From Hybos culiciformis (Eukaryota; Arthropoda; Insecta; Diptera; Hybotidae), in contig OZ023273.1 in assembly GCA_964007475.1 (NCBI GenBank), forward strand, positions 60,283,834 through 60,347,833: DNA of 64,000 nucleotides. Reading direction: 5' to 3'. Positions 33,460-46,500 of this stretch are shown here, in pieces. The first letter of the stretch is position 1. Each line of letters starts with the position of its first letter. The position numbers and the translations under genes are program-made. Below the pieces are notes generated by a model that saw nothing but the letters and a program-made list of their open reading frames with translations, was not told the origin of the DNA and did not search any database.

Positions 33460-35030
33460 GGTATCAGCTAAGTCAGCAGTCATAGAACTCTGAAAAAAAC
33501 AACAAGCAGTGACGAAATTGAAGTTTCAATTCCTAGCCGAGATTTTGTTTTTCGAGATTTTTTTTTTCGACAATTTGTGCCCTTGCTGATTTTAAAAATT
33601 TTTGTTCGGTATTATGAGTTGTTTATCAGCGGGCCACAGCGACCAAAAATTTTTTTTACAAGGCACAGTTACCAAAAATTTAAAATTTCGCGATTGAGGC
33701 GCAACGACGCCGAACATGAGTGCGCCGTTTCGAAAATAAAAAAAAAAAGATAAGAAGCTAGCTATTTTAAAAAAATTAATTTAGAAAATCGGTTAAGATT
33801 AAGAATTTGAAAATATTTTAATTTTTCTTTTAGATTTATCCAGATATTTTTTACATATCGCGCGTGGCTTCCTTCGTACATGCTTCTCAGTTAAATTGAA
33901 TGTACCTCCACCTCCATATGAAACTAAATTTTTTTGAAGTTAATACTTCTTTGGGGGCGTTGTATGATATTATTTTGTAGGAGGTAAAAATTCATTTTCA
34001 TTCGACTCATTCGACATTCGTGTTCGAAAAAGCGACATGGTTTTTGACGTTTCAATACTCAAAAAAATGAGTGGTCCACTTAATAATCATTTGTCATTTA
34101 TGAAAACGAAATAATTTCGTGCGAAAAATTTAAATTCAAATTATTTTTTAAAAATCTTTCTTTTTCAAATTATTTAAAATACATTTTTTTTTTTTTTTCA
34201 AAATAGGTAGCTCCGGTGAAATAATGATTACCTGACCAAAAATTTTAAGTAGGGAGCTACGGTTAGGTCGTGCCGGCTCAGAAAATACAAAAAAAACCCC
34301 ACGAAGCAGTCATAGGAACTGCCGAAAAGTTAATACTTAAAAGCTTTAAACTATGAAATAACAGTGGCTACAAATAATGGACTGCTCAGTCAAAATGTAA
34401 ATTAAATTAAAAATAATTTTTATTGAAGGCATGATTTTCTATTGTTACTTGTTTAATTTTAAATTTATCTCTTTTATGTTATTAAAGTATAAAAATAAAA
34501 AGTAACAATAAAAAATCATGCCTTCAATAAAAATGATTTTTATTTTAATTTACATTTTGTATGGAGGAGTCCATTATTTGTAGCCATTGTTATTTCATAG
34601 TTTAAAGCTTTTAAGTATTAACTTCTTTCGGCAGTTCCTATGACCAGAGCGGCGTCGAGAAGAAAAATGCCGAGCGCTGCCCATCGCAATCGATTTTTTT
34701 GTTCGCCGTCGCAAAACGTTTTTGTCGACGTCTCAGGGCGTACGCACTTCGTCGCATTTTATATTTTTTCGGCGTGCCAAAAAAATTTCTAATATTTTTT
34801 CGGTTCTTAAGTTCTTTTTTTCTCCTTTCTTTTTTTGCCTTTTTTTTACTTTTTTTTTGTTTTTTTTTACTTTTTTTTTTGTTTTTTTTTTGTTGTTTTT
34901 TTTTGTTTTTTTTTGCACGTCAATGGCGCTGCCCGTCGCTCTTTTTTTCTAAGTTCGTCGCCGCGGACAAAAACTTGTCGGCTTCGGCTCTGCCTATGAC
35001 TGCTTCGTTTTTTTTCCCCAGGCCATCAGG
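33460..35030. repeat. complex inverted-repeat region
   Basis: AGTCATAGrACT phrases lie near 33475 and 34308. Their inverses lie near 34631 and 34993. Shared CGAGATTTTTTTT and CGCAATCGATTT-like phrases and G/C-rich edges are also present. At the centre is a long hairpin (34311-34642). From about 34800 to 34915 there is an almost pure T tract, which accounts for the Phe- and Lys-rich frames there. It looks like one or more Foldback-type elements with internal rearrangement. Confidence 0.5.
34311..34642. repeat. long hairpin (about 140-bp arms)
   Basis: Arms 34311-34449 and 34501-34642 pair with about ten differences around a 51-bp loop. They include CATAGGAACTGCCGAAA at the outer end and AAGGCATGATTTTyTATTG near the loop. 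Confidence 0.85.
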
Positions 35031-35058
35031 AATAATCTTTTGTTCATTTTTGTTTTCA

Positions 35059-35104
35059 ATTTATTGTGCAACACCAATTTTATTTATTGTGCAACACCAA
35101 TTTT
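35059..35104. repeat. tandem direct repeat, 2 copies
   Basis: TTTATTGTGCAACACCAATT occurs twice, back to back. Confidence 0.8.
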
Positions 35105-36579
35105 AACAATAACAACAATCCATAATGGTAGTTTGACAGCAACAGAACTGACAAGCATTGACAATTGAAAATGTTACTGGTTTACTGTCTTTACTATTTT
35201 TTTTTCAGTTTCTCATTTCCTTTCAACGTTGTTCGCAAAGGTGAAAATAAAAATATTTTTTTATTTGATTAAAAGCGGGAAAGAAAAAGTGAAAAAAAAA
35301 ATTTATTATTTCAATTTTAAATTAAAATTTGAAAATTTATATATATATATATATAAATTGTTGAGAAATTAATTTAATTCAAAAAAAAAAAATCAGTATT
35401 ATAAAAAATTTAATTTTAAGACCTTGAAATTTTTTTTTACTTAAATTTTTCACATTTTTTTTTTTACATTTTTATGCTAATTTCGATTTAAAATTTTTAA
35501 AAATTAAAATAAAAAAAATGGTAAGATTTAAGATATTAATTTTTATGAAATTAGTTTAGTTCGCTCCTATAAAATTTGGATTGAAAATTGGTATTAATTT
35601 TCTATAAAATAAAGTTTTATTTTTTCTTAAAAAAAAAAAACAAAATTATTTTCAGATTCAGGAAAAATCAATTTTGTTTTCCTTGTTTTTTTTTTGTTGT
35701 TTTTCCTTATATGACTATGACGATTAAACATTAAATAAAAATATCTAAAAGTAGATTATCGAGTGTGGTGTGGTAGACAGACAGGCAGCCGATAAAAGTC
35801 AGAAAATAAGTACGGAAAACGGTGCCTTCTTATTTTGTTTTTGATTGATATGATCGATATGATTTGATACCAACTATACAAAAACACAAGACAACCTGCC
35901 TAGTGCCTATGCCTACTAATTGAAAACAATTTTTCGCAATTTTCTGTTATTTTATTTTTTTTTGTTTAATTTGATAGAAACGGTAGCGTTAATTTTATTT
36001 AATGATGTTACCTATTATAAAAAAATATAAATTAGCTGATAATAAATTAATAATTAATGTAACTTAATACCTACTTACGTACGAACAGAATCTAAGTTAT
36101 TATGTAAGAAAGTAATAGACTGACACCAGTGACACGAAAATAAAATAAAAACAAAATAATTTTTATAAAGATAAGGCTCTGAAATAACAAATCAATCTGC
36201 TGAATAAGTAAGTACCTCTTCTAGCTAAATTATTAAATAGGTAGGTAGGTGTATAAATTTTTTTTTCTTGTGGTTGAATTGAAAGTATGTTTAGTTCACC
36301 AAACTAATTTTTAAAATGTTGCTGTTGTTCTCGTATCAAATTTCATTCATAGTAGGTATCTACCTATCTACCTACATATCTAAAATAAAAATTTAAAATA
36401 CCTACCAGAGATACTGCAGATGACGTGAACCACTCAGATTCGGCTGATACTTAGAAGGCGAAAGAGAGGGGGGGGGGGGGTTAGAGGCGGTGCCCAAACC
36501 TCCAAAACCGAAAACAGTTCTTGAGTCGAAGGCCCTGTTTCGTTGACTCAGATCGAAAAGAACTTGAAATCCTGAATAA
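35105..36579. other. intergenic, no gene seen
   Basis: AT-rich. A G homopolymer (around 36468-36480) is followed by TAGAGGCGGTGCCCAAACC, which also occurs in similar form inside the element at 53211-54207. No host gene is recognised. Confidence 0.45.
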
Positions 36580-36725
36580 TGACTGTAGACCGGGCCCGAA
36601 CGGATTGCACTGATATTGAAGAAATGCAGTGCAACATTATGTGGAATTATTGCTATTCTCTTTAATAATTCCGTTAAGCTTGCACAATTCCCTAAACTCT
36701 CGAATAATACATTAAAATGGAAATA
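36580..36725 (+). pseudogene. LINE reverse transcriptase fragment 2
   Basis: RPGPNGLH is followed, one frame over, by ILKKCSATLCGIIAILFNNS and then VKLAQFP. This is the order of the KGPGPDGIP..lLK...l...l..lFN.Sl..G.fP block of jockey/CR1-like reverse transcriptases. A frameshift near 36605 and a stop at the end show it is dead. It covers a part of the domain just upstream of the one preserved at 7663-7863, so the two are separate partial copies. Confidence 0.7.
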
Positions 36726-37620
36726 AGTTCGATATTTGTATTTATAGGTCTATAGCTTAGTTCTAGGTGCAACAAACAGGTGAATAAGTGGTAACTTTAC
36801 AAAAAAAATTACAATTTAGTCTTCCACACGTCGTGACTTGGAATGCCCCTCAAGAAATATTGTAAGTATTTTTAATATTTTTTTTTCACTTACATTTTTT
36901 CCAAATCGGATGTAAATAATTATTACTCGTGTTTTATCTACCAAGAACTTTTAAAATTTTATTCTTATACGAAGACTTTTTCTACCGAATAAGTGTAGAC
37001 ATGATTTTTTAACTTGTGGTAAACATAATTCATTTGAATTTAATTTTATGATAAATCTATATAAAAATTTTACATAAGTATTATGTTTATTTAAATAATA
37101 TGAAACTATTTTTTTTTTTGTCAAAATCCTACAATATTTTTTTTTTTAGATATTTTTCTTCAGAAGTTAAAGATTATATACCTACATGCACATATATGTT
37201 CTTATAACTTGATACCTACGTACGTTAATATGTATTTTGAAAACCAATGTACTTTTAATAACGAATACACATGCATGTTCATTTTTAGATCTTTTATCTA
37301 AAATAAATCAATAAGAACATTTAATATTAATTAAGTGCTTATTAATAAGAATCAAATAGGTTATTATTGAAATATTATATTCTTAAACAATATCAATTGA
37401 TAGGGGTGTTTTAAATCAAAAGAAGAAGAAGATATTTTTCGTTTTTTAAACTTTTTTTTCATTATTTGAATTTATTTGAATGCGCAAATACGAAAAATCT
37501 TGTTCAATTTCACATCGACTAAATGACTACTATTTCGGGTTTGGGAGTTTTAGGCTCTCAACCAACCAAGGATCAAATAATTATTCTTGTAAAAAGTTAT
37601 ATACTTAGGTATTTTACATT

Positions 37621-37750
37621 TTTTTTTAAAAAAATTTATTTCGATGAAAATTAATTATTATGTTGGGTAATTACGCAGATTATATTTTTTTTTAAATAAA
37701 TTTATTCCAATGAAAATTAATTATTATGTTGGGTAATTAAGCAGATTATA
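37621..37750. repeat. tandem duplication of about 65 bp
   Basis: Two units (37621-37684 and 37685-37750), both ending TTGGGTAATTAmGCAGATTATA, differ at only a few positions. Confidence 0.85.
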
Positions 37751-38659
37751 GGAACTTAAAATAATGGTTACACCCCCAATTGTTTCTAAGGGTCTGCTTT
37801 TCGATGAAACTTTCTATATTTGTATATATACTTAGTATGTGACTAATTAAATGGTATTGTTTTAATGATATTGAAGGAACCTAAAAAATATGTTTATCCC
37901 ATATTGTGATTTAGGAATCTTAAAATTAAAGGATCATAGATTATTGAAATGTTGAAAACGACGCCCACACTTCATTTATGATTTAGGTACCTAAGTACCT
38001 ACTATTCTTTTTTTTTTTATTTACAAAATAAGTACTTACCTTTGGTACTGCGATATTTAGAATAAATTCTGTTTTGAATGCAAAATATCATTAATTTTTT
38101 TTATATAAAAAATAAATTGGATTGTCACAAACAACACAATGTGGAAGTTTCACGTTTGAATAGGTAGTACTTAGTTACAGACCAGTAAATTTGACTTATT
38201 TTTACCAGGAGTTCATTTTTGAATAGAGGTTAATTTTTGCCTACACAGATATATAAATATTTTGTATTTGTATTAAAAACTTCCCAATCACAATATTTTT
38301 ATTTCTTGAACTAAACAAACCAAAATCTAATTCTTTAATTGTTTTACGGTAAACTGGTTAAATAATTTTGTGTTTCTAGGCATTCAATAACTAACAAAGA
38401 ATTATTACAGAAAACCATGTAATCTTACCATCTCTAATGGAAAAAGAAGCTACACATTTTGAAATTTTTTAATTAAATTATTTTGAAAAAATATCTTCTT
38501 AACTTACCTAATTGTTTATTTGAATGCGATAATTAAAATTAATGCTAGTGTACTTTTTCAAGATTATTTTCATAACAAATTACATATTTTGAAAATTTTC
38601 ACTTTAGGAAAATTAACTTCGTTAGCTTCAGTATATAAAAGATATAATATCAAACAAAG

Positions 38660-39113
38660 CATCTTTCAGACGAAAATATTGTATGTGTATCCAAGATACT
38701 GTAAATGGTTTCTTTCAGACGAGGATATTGTATGCGAAATACTGTTCTCTGTGTCATTATTTCGGATACTGAATTTATAATCCGAGATTCTATATGTCGT
38801 TGTATATTTTTATGATTAAGTTCTCATTCTAAATACAAAACAATACATCATACACAGTTAAATGGATGTAATGACATGTTTTAAAAAAGTTATTTTTTAT
38901 CTTTTTTAAAACAAAAGTCAAAAAGAAGACGATCTAAATGAGTTCATTCTAAAGAAGTATTGAGTGAAACGAGACCCAAAAACTTTTTTATTATCGGATG
39001 TCTACCAATATTGTAAACTTTTCATTATCAAATATTTTATCGGAAAAATATATTTTTCTCTGTTTCTCGGTTACGTGTATCTCGGATACAGTATCTTAGT
39101 CTGAAAGTGGCCT
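38660..39113. repeat. TTTCAGAC-GATATTGTAT phrases in both orientations
   Basis: The phrase TTTCAGACGAAAATATTGTA occurs near 38666 and, slightly altered, near 38714. An inverse, related copy lies at about 39088-39111. It may be a diverged MITE, but the ends are not clear. Confidence 0.4.
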
Positions 39114-39635
39114 TAGATAACTAAGTAATAAAAATGTTTAAATAAGTATGTATATTTTTTAAACATGTTATTATGGTGTTCAATTCAATTTTATATATTT
39201 TATGAAATGAATATTGTATACAAAATATGTAGATTTTGAACTGAACACATTTTTATTTAACGTTAAACAAAAATGTCTTTTTTTTTTGTATTTTAGCACT
39301 ATATTATTTCATTTTGCCAAAATATACAAAAAAAAGTAGCCCCTGACCTAGTATATTTGTATAATTTTATTTTTTTTTGTATATTTTATGATTTTTTTTT
39401 ATACAAACAACAAATTATATACATGTTAATAGTGTGTTAAGGATTCAGGCTAGTGACAGAAAATAGATTTCGATAAAAAAAAAATGTACTTGAGTGGTTG
39501 TGAATTGGAGGAAATTTTGTTTAAGGATTGTGGCTTGGGTCAAAAAGAAAAAGACTAATATTCGTTTTATGAGAACCCCACAATTTTAATTTTTATTGAA
39601 ATACTTACTAGCTAATTTAAAGAAAACTCTAGCTT

Positions 39636-39780
39636 CCTGTCCGTTCTGCCGCCTTTCCCTTCTGTCCCCTTCCTTCTGCTCCCTCTCTTCTGCCCCGTCC
39701 CTTCTGCCCCTCCCTTCTGCCCATTTTTATAGGTGGTAAACCTTCCCTGGGGTTTCATCGAAATCGGTCGAACAGTTTAG
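39636..39780. repeat. CTTCTGCCCC pyrimidine array and old transposon tail
   Basis: About seven CTTCTGyCCC phrases occur in 39640-39722. TTTCATCGAAATCGGTCGAA (around 39753) and AGTTTAGG follow. ATCGAAATCGGTcs.aCAGTTTAGG text is common at the ends of insect transposons, but I cannot name the family. Confidence 0.55.
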
Positions 39781-40520
39781 GAATGCATAAAGAACAAACA
39801 TTTATTTAAAAATTCTGAATATTTTTCCAACTAAGTACTGCAAGTTCCTTTGAACTTCTCGAAAAAAATTATTCGTACAACTAACTTAAGTATGAGCAAT
39901 GCCAATATATTTAAACAACAGGCTGGGATTCAGATACAAAATTATATTTGCAGTACATACTAAGTTTTGGTGTGGGAATTGGAATTATTTTTTTTAATTC
40001 AAAAGAACACAAATTTTTAAATATTTTATATCCTACAATTTTTTTGTTTTTCTAATTTTCAACAAATGAAAATGTGAAGTATCATTTATTGGTTCCAATT
40101 TCCTTTATTTTCAGCATAAACGACCCGAAGTTAAGTTAAAAATTGATTGTGTGCATACATGCATTTTATATGCTATATCTAAATATATCTGCTTTGAGTA
40201 GAAAGTTTTTTAAGAAATATTTAAGTGGATCATTTTATTTATTATGATGCAAAATGTCTGGTCAAAATAAAACCATTCATTAACATAAACAAAATTTTAT
40301 GTTCACAATCGCAATTTTTGAAAATTTTTTTTCAATCTAAACTCTGATATTTATAATTTTTTTTTTTAGATAAGTAAATTATATATATCTACAATATATA
40401 TACATTTAAGTGTTCAGTAATTAATATCAACATTAAACTTATCAAATACAACATAAATTTAATTGACGTAGAATTGATTTTTTTTTCTTTTTTATTAAAT
40501 TTTATTTTGTGGTTATTTAA

Positions 40521-40526
40521 TTTCAG
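40521..40526 (+). other. splice acceptor before the Mgat2 start exon (candidate)
   Basis: TTTCAG after a T-rich tract ends 60 bp before the ATG. The following 60 bases are less AT-rich. This suggests at least one untranslated exon upstream, so the promoter is not next to the ATG. Confidence 0.5.
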
Positions 40527-40574
40527 AGGCAGCGAGAATTACGTTTAATCAATAAATTCCCTCCCGAAAAATCA

Positions 40575-40583
40575 ATGCAGTAA
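40575..40583 (+). promoter_or_regulatory. two-codon upstream ORF (Met-Gln-stop)
   Basis: ATG-CAG-TAA ends three bases before the Mgat2 ATG at 40587. If it is in the mature leader, ribosomes that initiate there would stop almost on the true start codon, which could lower or tune translation. Its use depends on the leader structure, which is inferred. Confidence 0.4.
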
Positions 40584-40586
40584 AAC

Positions 40587-43500
40587 ATGAAGCGAGGTAA
40601 TATTTTTTCAACAATAATATACCCAGACTGTTATCCACTATTTTCTATCAACCTAATTTAGTCTTTAAATTTGTAATTGTTCTTTCAGTATGATTGCAGT
40701 TGCGTATGCTAAAGCCTTCTCGTATTTACAACCTCTTTAATTGTAAGGTCTATGCGATTTAAGTTTTTCGCATGTGCTAGCTAAAATATTTTTTGAAAAT
40801 CGTGGATAAATGATAAATCTTCTCATCAGTTTTTAAAATAGCATTCAATTCTTTTTTTTTTTCATTTTTAGGAAGACGTATCCCACTTCCTTTGCCAAAC
40901 ACGGGATCATTAAGAAGAAAAAATTCAATTTGGTTACGAGCCTCATTAATAATATTTCTAGTCTTATTTCTTATTTTGCAGTTACATATTTTTAATTACT
41001 GTAAGTTCTATCTTCTACAAGAGACTACATGTATCTATAATACTTGTATGTTTTCAATTTATCAATAATTATTTTTCAATTTTTTAGCTGATGATCGTGA
41101 CTCAAATATCCAAATTAATGACTCAAATGCAGCTATATTGTCAATGGTGCCATTAGTTTTTCATAAATTTTTGACTTCAAAAACGAGAAACCAAACACTA
41201 GGTAGCTATTCCAAAAATTTCTTCAAGAGTTAGTGCAATAATAAATACAACAAATTGAAAATTTTGAATTTATGAGAAATGAGAAAATTTTTTAACCGAA
41301 TAATTAATTTTAATTGAAAAAAAAAAGATTTTAACTTGGAAACTTTAATGTTTATCACATATTTTTTTATCCTTCAATATTAATATCGAATATATTTGAA
41401 TTTGAAATTATTTTGCGAAAAAAATTACTTTATTTTATTATTGACGTCAATGATTTCATACGCAACTTTGAACTTAAAATTATTATATTAATAATGTTTG
41501 TTTATATGATAAAACTTCATGGAATTTAAAAATTGATTAAAAATTAAAAAGCGAATTAAATTTTAATGAATATTATTAGCCATCTGAAATAATTAAAATC
41601 GTATTAACAAATTAAAAAAAAAACTAATAACTTATATTTTATAACTTGTTCTCCATTATTTTTATTGTTGTTAACAGTAAGTGCCAATGAATTCCATTAT
41701 ATTATTCAATTAAATGTTTTTCGATCTTAAATAAACATATGTATATATATTATTATTTACAATAGGCACGCAAAATGGAACTCAAAATACTATTAATTTT
41801 GATGTTTATCATCCACCAAATATAAGTGAAATTAAAAAACAAATCGAAAAATACAATGAATTACAAATAGTTTTAAATGAAGATGCTTTTGGTAATTCTA
41901 AATATATATTTATTTATTTTTATTTCAATTCATTAAATATTTATTTTAACTTTATTTTAGGTCCGTTGAACAACGATTCTGTGATAATTTTGGTGCAAGT
42001 GCACACAAGAATAACTTATTTACGTCATCTGATTGTAAGCTTAGCTCAAGCAAGAGATATTTCACGTACTTTATTAATATTTTCGCATGATTTTTATGAT
42101 GAGGACATAAATGATTTGGTGCAATCAATTGATTTTTGTAAAGTTATTCAAGTGAGTAGCTTTCTTTCTTTCATAGATTAAAATTAAAATAAATAATGTG
42201 CTTAAAAGCAATGTTTTGAGTTAACTCGATACTCAAGGAAGGGTTATAAACATTTCCGACAATCAAATTACTAATTTCATCGAATGCATTATAATTCAAA
42301 TAAATAAAAAAAATTAAAACACTTCAAAAAATTGTATATGGAAACATTTAAATGATTGTAGAATTTCATTCTTTAGCAGCTCAAATGAAAGTGAAAGTGA
42401 ATACAGTGATTGCAAATATGGTAACTTTTTGTCCCAACCTCTACAGATCAAATTTATGAACCGATTAAAATTTTGTTTGCATAATTTTTTCCTTAAATTT
42501 TTGATTAAGGTGTTTTTTCATCAAATCATTAAAATATTTTAATGTTTACTACTTACAAGAACGGAGAAATAAGATGGAAAAGCGTTAATAAAAAATGTAT
42601 TAAAAATCCTCCCTATAATCTGTTAAAAATTTGCCGTTCGAAACTTTTGAATTTTAATAATAAAATTTTCATCTCAATATTACACTAATTGAAGAATTTT
42701 CAAAAATTTATATTATATTTAAATAAATAAAAATTATATGCTGTTCCTTGGTAAGCGCATCACTTGAGAATCGGTGAACTGATTTAGCTATTTATTTTTT
42801 TAATGCGATAATATAAAATAACTCACAAAAAGTAAAAATGCGTCATTTTAATAAGTAAATTAAAAAACTTTAATATCCAACTCTCTTATACATATATGTA
42901 TTCAATCATTATATGTATTACATAGTTACTAAAAATAATTTTTAGAATTTTAAATAATTACATTTATCAACTGCTTAGAGGAAAAAGCTTAGCCAATAGC
43001 ATTCTACAATTTCAATTTTTCTGGTTAAAAATTCTGATGTAAACGCAACATTAAGATTTTTTTTGACAGATTTTTTAGAACGCATAAAATCTCTGCAGCT
43101 TCATGGGTTGGACTCATTCAAATGAAAATCAAATAAAACTAATATTTCCTCTTTAATTTCGAGTGCAACCGATTTCTAGTAATTTGTGAGCATTTTTTAT
43201 CAATTGTTTGTCTTTTTTTTAAAAAAGATGTCGCGACTGAGTCATATGTTTTGTAAATTAACCTATTTTTTAGAACATCACTACATTCTTTATATATTTT
43301 TTTTATTTGGCCTAGGTATTTTACCCATTTTCGATACAAACACATCCTAACGAATTTCCAGGAGTTGACCCAAATGATTGCCCAAGGGATCTGAAAAAAG
43401 ATCAGTAAGTAGTTCATAATTTTTTTGATAATTGAAACACATATTATTATTTTCTTTCTGTGTACAATTTTAGCATATAATATGCATAACAAAAAATATT

Positions 43501-46500
43501 TTCCGACATTTATTAAAATAATTTGAAAAATTTAAAAAGCTCTTGTTCATTTTCGATTTCTTTTTAATTTTGAAATTAATTCAGAAAAATAAAATATGAA
43601 AAATTAAAATATATTTGGTTTAAGCTAATCTTTCTTTATGAATCTGCATTCAAATTTTTAAAATTCAAAGACTACGAATAAAGTTGTAAGATCCTGCCGG
43701 AAATTGATCCATATGTATAATTTTATTAACAAAATAAAATATAAAAAACAAATAAAGAATTTTAATAATAAATGATAAATTTTTACATTTTTCAGAGCCA
43801 TATTTAAGAATTGTAATAATGCGTTACATCCGGATTTGTACGGTCATTATAGAGAAGCCGCTTTTACACAAACAAAACATCATTGGTGGTGGAAGGCTAA
43901 TCGCGTATTCAATCAATTAGAAGTAACTCGATACCATACAGGTGAGAAACAATATTTTAATATGTATTGTTAGTTCATAATGAAGAAAAATTAAAAACAG
44001 AAATTTATGTGTTTCGTCCCTTGATTAGGTACTTTAAATGGGAGCCGGTCTAATGCCCGGAGTCGAAAATCCCGGAGGTACGAAATCTCGGAATTTTTTT
44101 TTTGCCCCGTTTACAAAATCCCGGAAATCACAATCCCGGATTCTGAAATCCCGGAAGTTAGAATCACGGAAAGACGAAATCCCGGAAGTCAAAATCCCGG
44201 AAGTCAAAATCCCGAAAACACTAAATCCCGGAACTTGATATCCCGAAAAGACGTAATCCAAACCCGCTTTAAATATGATCTAATCCTCTGGCATCAACAA
44301 TCCAATTTAGCGTTAATAAGTTAAATTTTGTTTATATTTTCTGTTATTCTCAATTCTCACTCAGGGAATTCAATATTTTATTTATACATTTTATTTAATA
44401 TTTTCAATTCATTTTTAGGATTGGTGTTATTTTTGGAGGAAGACCATTACGTATCAGAAGATTTTTTATATTTATTGGATTTAATGCAAAAGCGATCTAT
44501 TCAACTTTGCCCTGCTTGCAATATATTGAGTTTAGGAACATATTTAAAAACATTTAATTATTACACTTATAATAGCAAGGTTAGTTGACAATTCGTTATT
44601 CAAAAATAAGACAAAAATATCATTTTTTTACTCAAGAAACATAACATTTATAACATATCAACATTTTATTTAAAATATTTAGCAAAAGAAAGTTTATTAA
44701 TAGCTTTTAAAAAAATCAGTCATCATTTGTTTATGTAAATTCATAGTCAAGAAATTATTTACCTAGAGTGACAGCTTTTTTTTAGTTGCCAAGAAAATTG
44801 TTGCTAATTTTAGTTATCTGTACCTATGTATTTTATGTTCATCACTAACAGGTTATACACTGATCATTAACGCGAAATTGTAGAAAATAAAACTGCGAGT
44901 GTCCGAATTTCACTATTTATTGTTAATTTCAAGTGAAATATTAATTTTCTTGAATATATTTAATGATTACTTTTAATATTAAGTTTAAAAAAAAATATAT
45001 TTAAAAATGGTTGTTTTAACATTTTACACACAATTTCTGGAACCTTAGATTCAAGATCAATTCGGGCCGCCCCCGACCCTCATTACAGAATTATTACTTT
45101 CAACGCTTCAACTTAATGAAAATAAATTGAAGTACTTTAACATTTTTTGATTTATTTTTAGAACATAACAGAAAAAATTCAAATTAATAGCACATATTTA
45201 TTTTTACATAATATATATAGTTTATTTTCAATGAGTTTTACTTACAAAAAAAAAACTGATCATTTATGAAAATCAGAAATCGATAAATGTTTTATAAACT
45301 GAACTTATTTTTTCATAATTTTGAAAATTTTAAAAAATTATTCTCATTTTAAAATACATGAATATACGAACCAAATACAGTATATAATTTTGGTTTTGTA
45401 CTTTTTAGCCTGATTCGAAAGATATTAATATTTCTCGTTAGGTTTGTTAGTTTAGTTTTTTAGGAAACAATCGGCAGTTTTTTTTTTGTTATAAATCTGT
45501 TTTACATTCAAAACAGATTTTGTGCGAAAATTCAAATAAAAAATAATAAAGTTAAATTATAATTATAGTTACTTTAAATTTTTTTTTTTTGCTTGTTCTA
45601 AAATTTAAATTTAATACTATTAAGAATTTATTATTTTATTAAATTTATATTATAAATATTAATTTTAGAAAAAGTACAAATACAAAATAATATGTTATTA
45701 ATAAACAGTGGTTATTCTATTTGAACTATTGTAATTAAATTTTAAAAATCATTTTAATTGAATTTGTATAATAATTGCTTTTATTCATATATTTATCACA
45801 TGCAGAACAAAAAACTCAATAACGGTCAATATTCCTCAAGCGTTTTAGGAAATTATGGTAGTAGTCATTATAGTAACAATAAAAATAATAATAATCTTAA
45901 TTATAAACATAAAACCTATCAAAATCAAAATTCTGTACATTATGAACGCAATTCAATTAAAAATGATAATGAAAAAAATAATGCACAACAAACTTGGAGT
46001 TATCACGTTTTACCATCTTTATATTCTATTTATCAAAAGGTAGATTTGGAAGATACATTCGTAGTTTTTGTTAAAAAAAAAAAAAGCGACAATTTTTTTT
46101 TTCTTAGTTCTTTTTAGTACATGATTGTAGTTTTTATTTTCTATTAATATATAGCAAGCTAAATAAAATTTTATTAATTTAGTTATACATTATATAATAA
46201 TCTTAATGAAATAATTTTAATGATGCAAAACGTTTTTAATTTTATTTTAAAATACATAATTAGTAAGTTTTTTATTATTTTCTAATTCAGAGCAAATTTC
46301 TAAACGCAAATTCGGTTTAATATTTAAGGTCCATAAGTGTCGTCAATAATTTTAACAACATCATAAATTCGAAAAATAAAGTCCGTTTCCCAGTAAATTT
46401 TCTGAATGGAAATCGGCCTAAACCTGGGGTTTTTTTTTTTAATACAGTAATTAAACAAAAAAGATGAAAAAAATAAAATCAGAAATATTTGATCATAATT

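Larger units (their letters stand above)
36726..40526. other. intergenic upstream of Mgat2, repeats as listed
   Basis: No coding exon is recognised. The promoter and first untranslated exon of Mgat2 presumably lie here. Repeats within it are listed separately. Confidence 0.4.

Noticed and set aside
34699..35106. Phe-rich and Lys-rich frames on both strands
   Set aside because: They come from an almost pure T tract.
43139..43492. A 117-codon minus-strand frame opposite Mgat2 exon 6
   Set aside because: It overlaps a well-supported exon on the other strand and has no recognisable motif.
44034..44261. Peptides rich in SRK or FRD repeats on both strands
   Set aside because: By-product of the AATCCCGGAA array within an Mgat2 intron.
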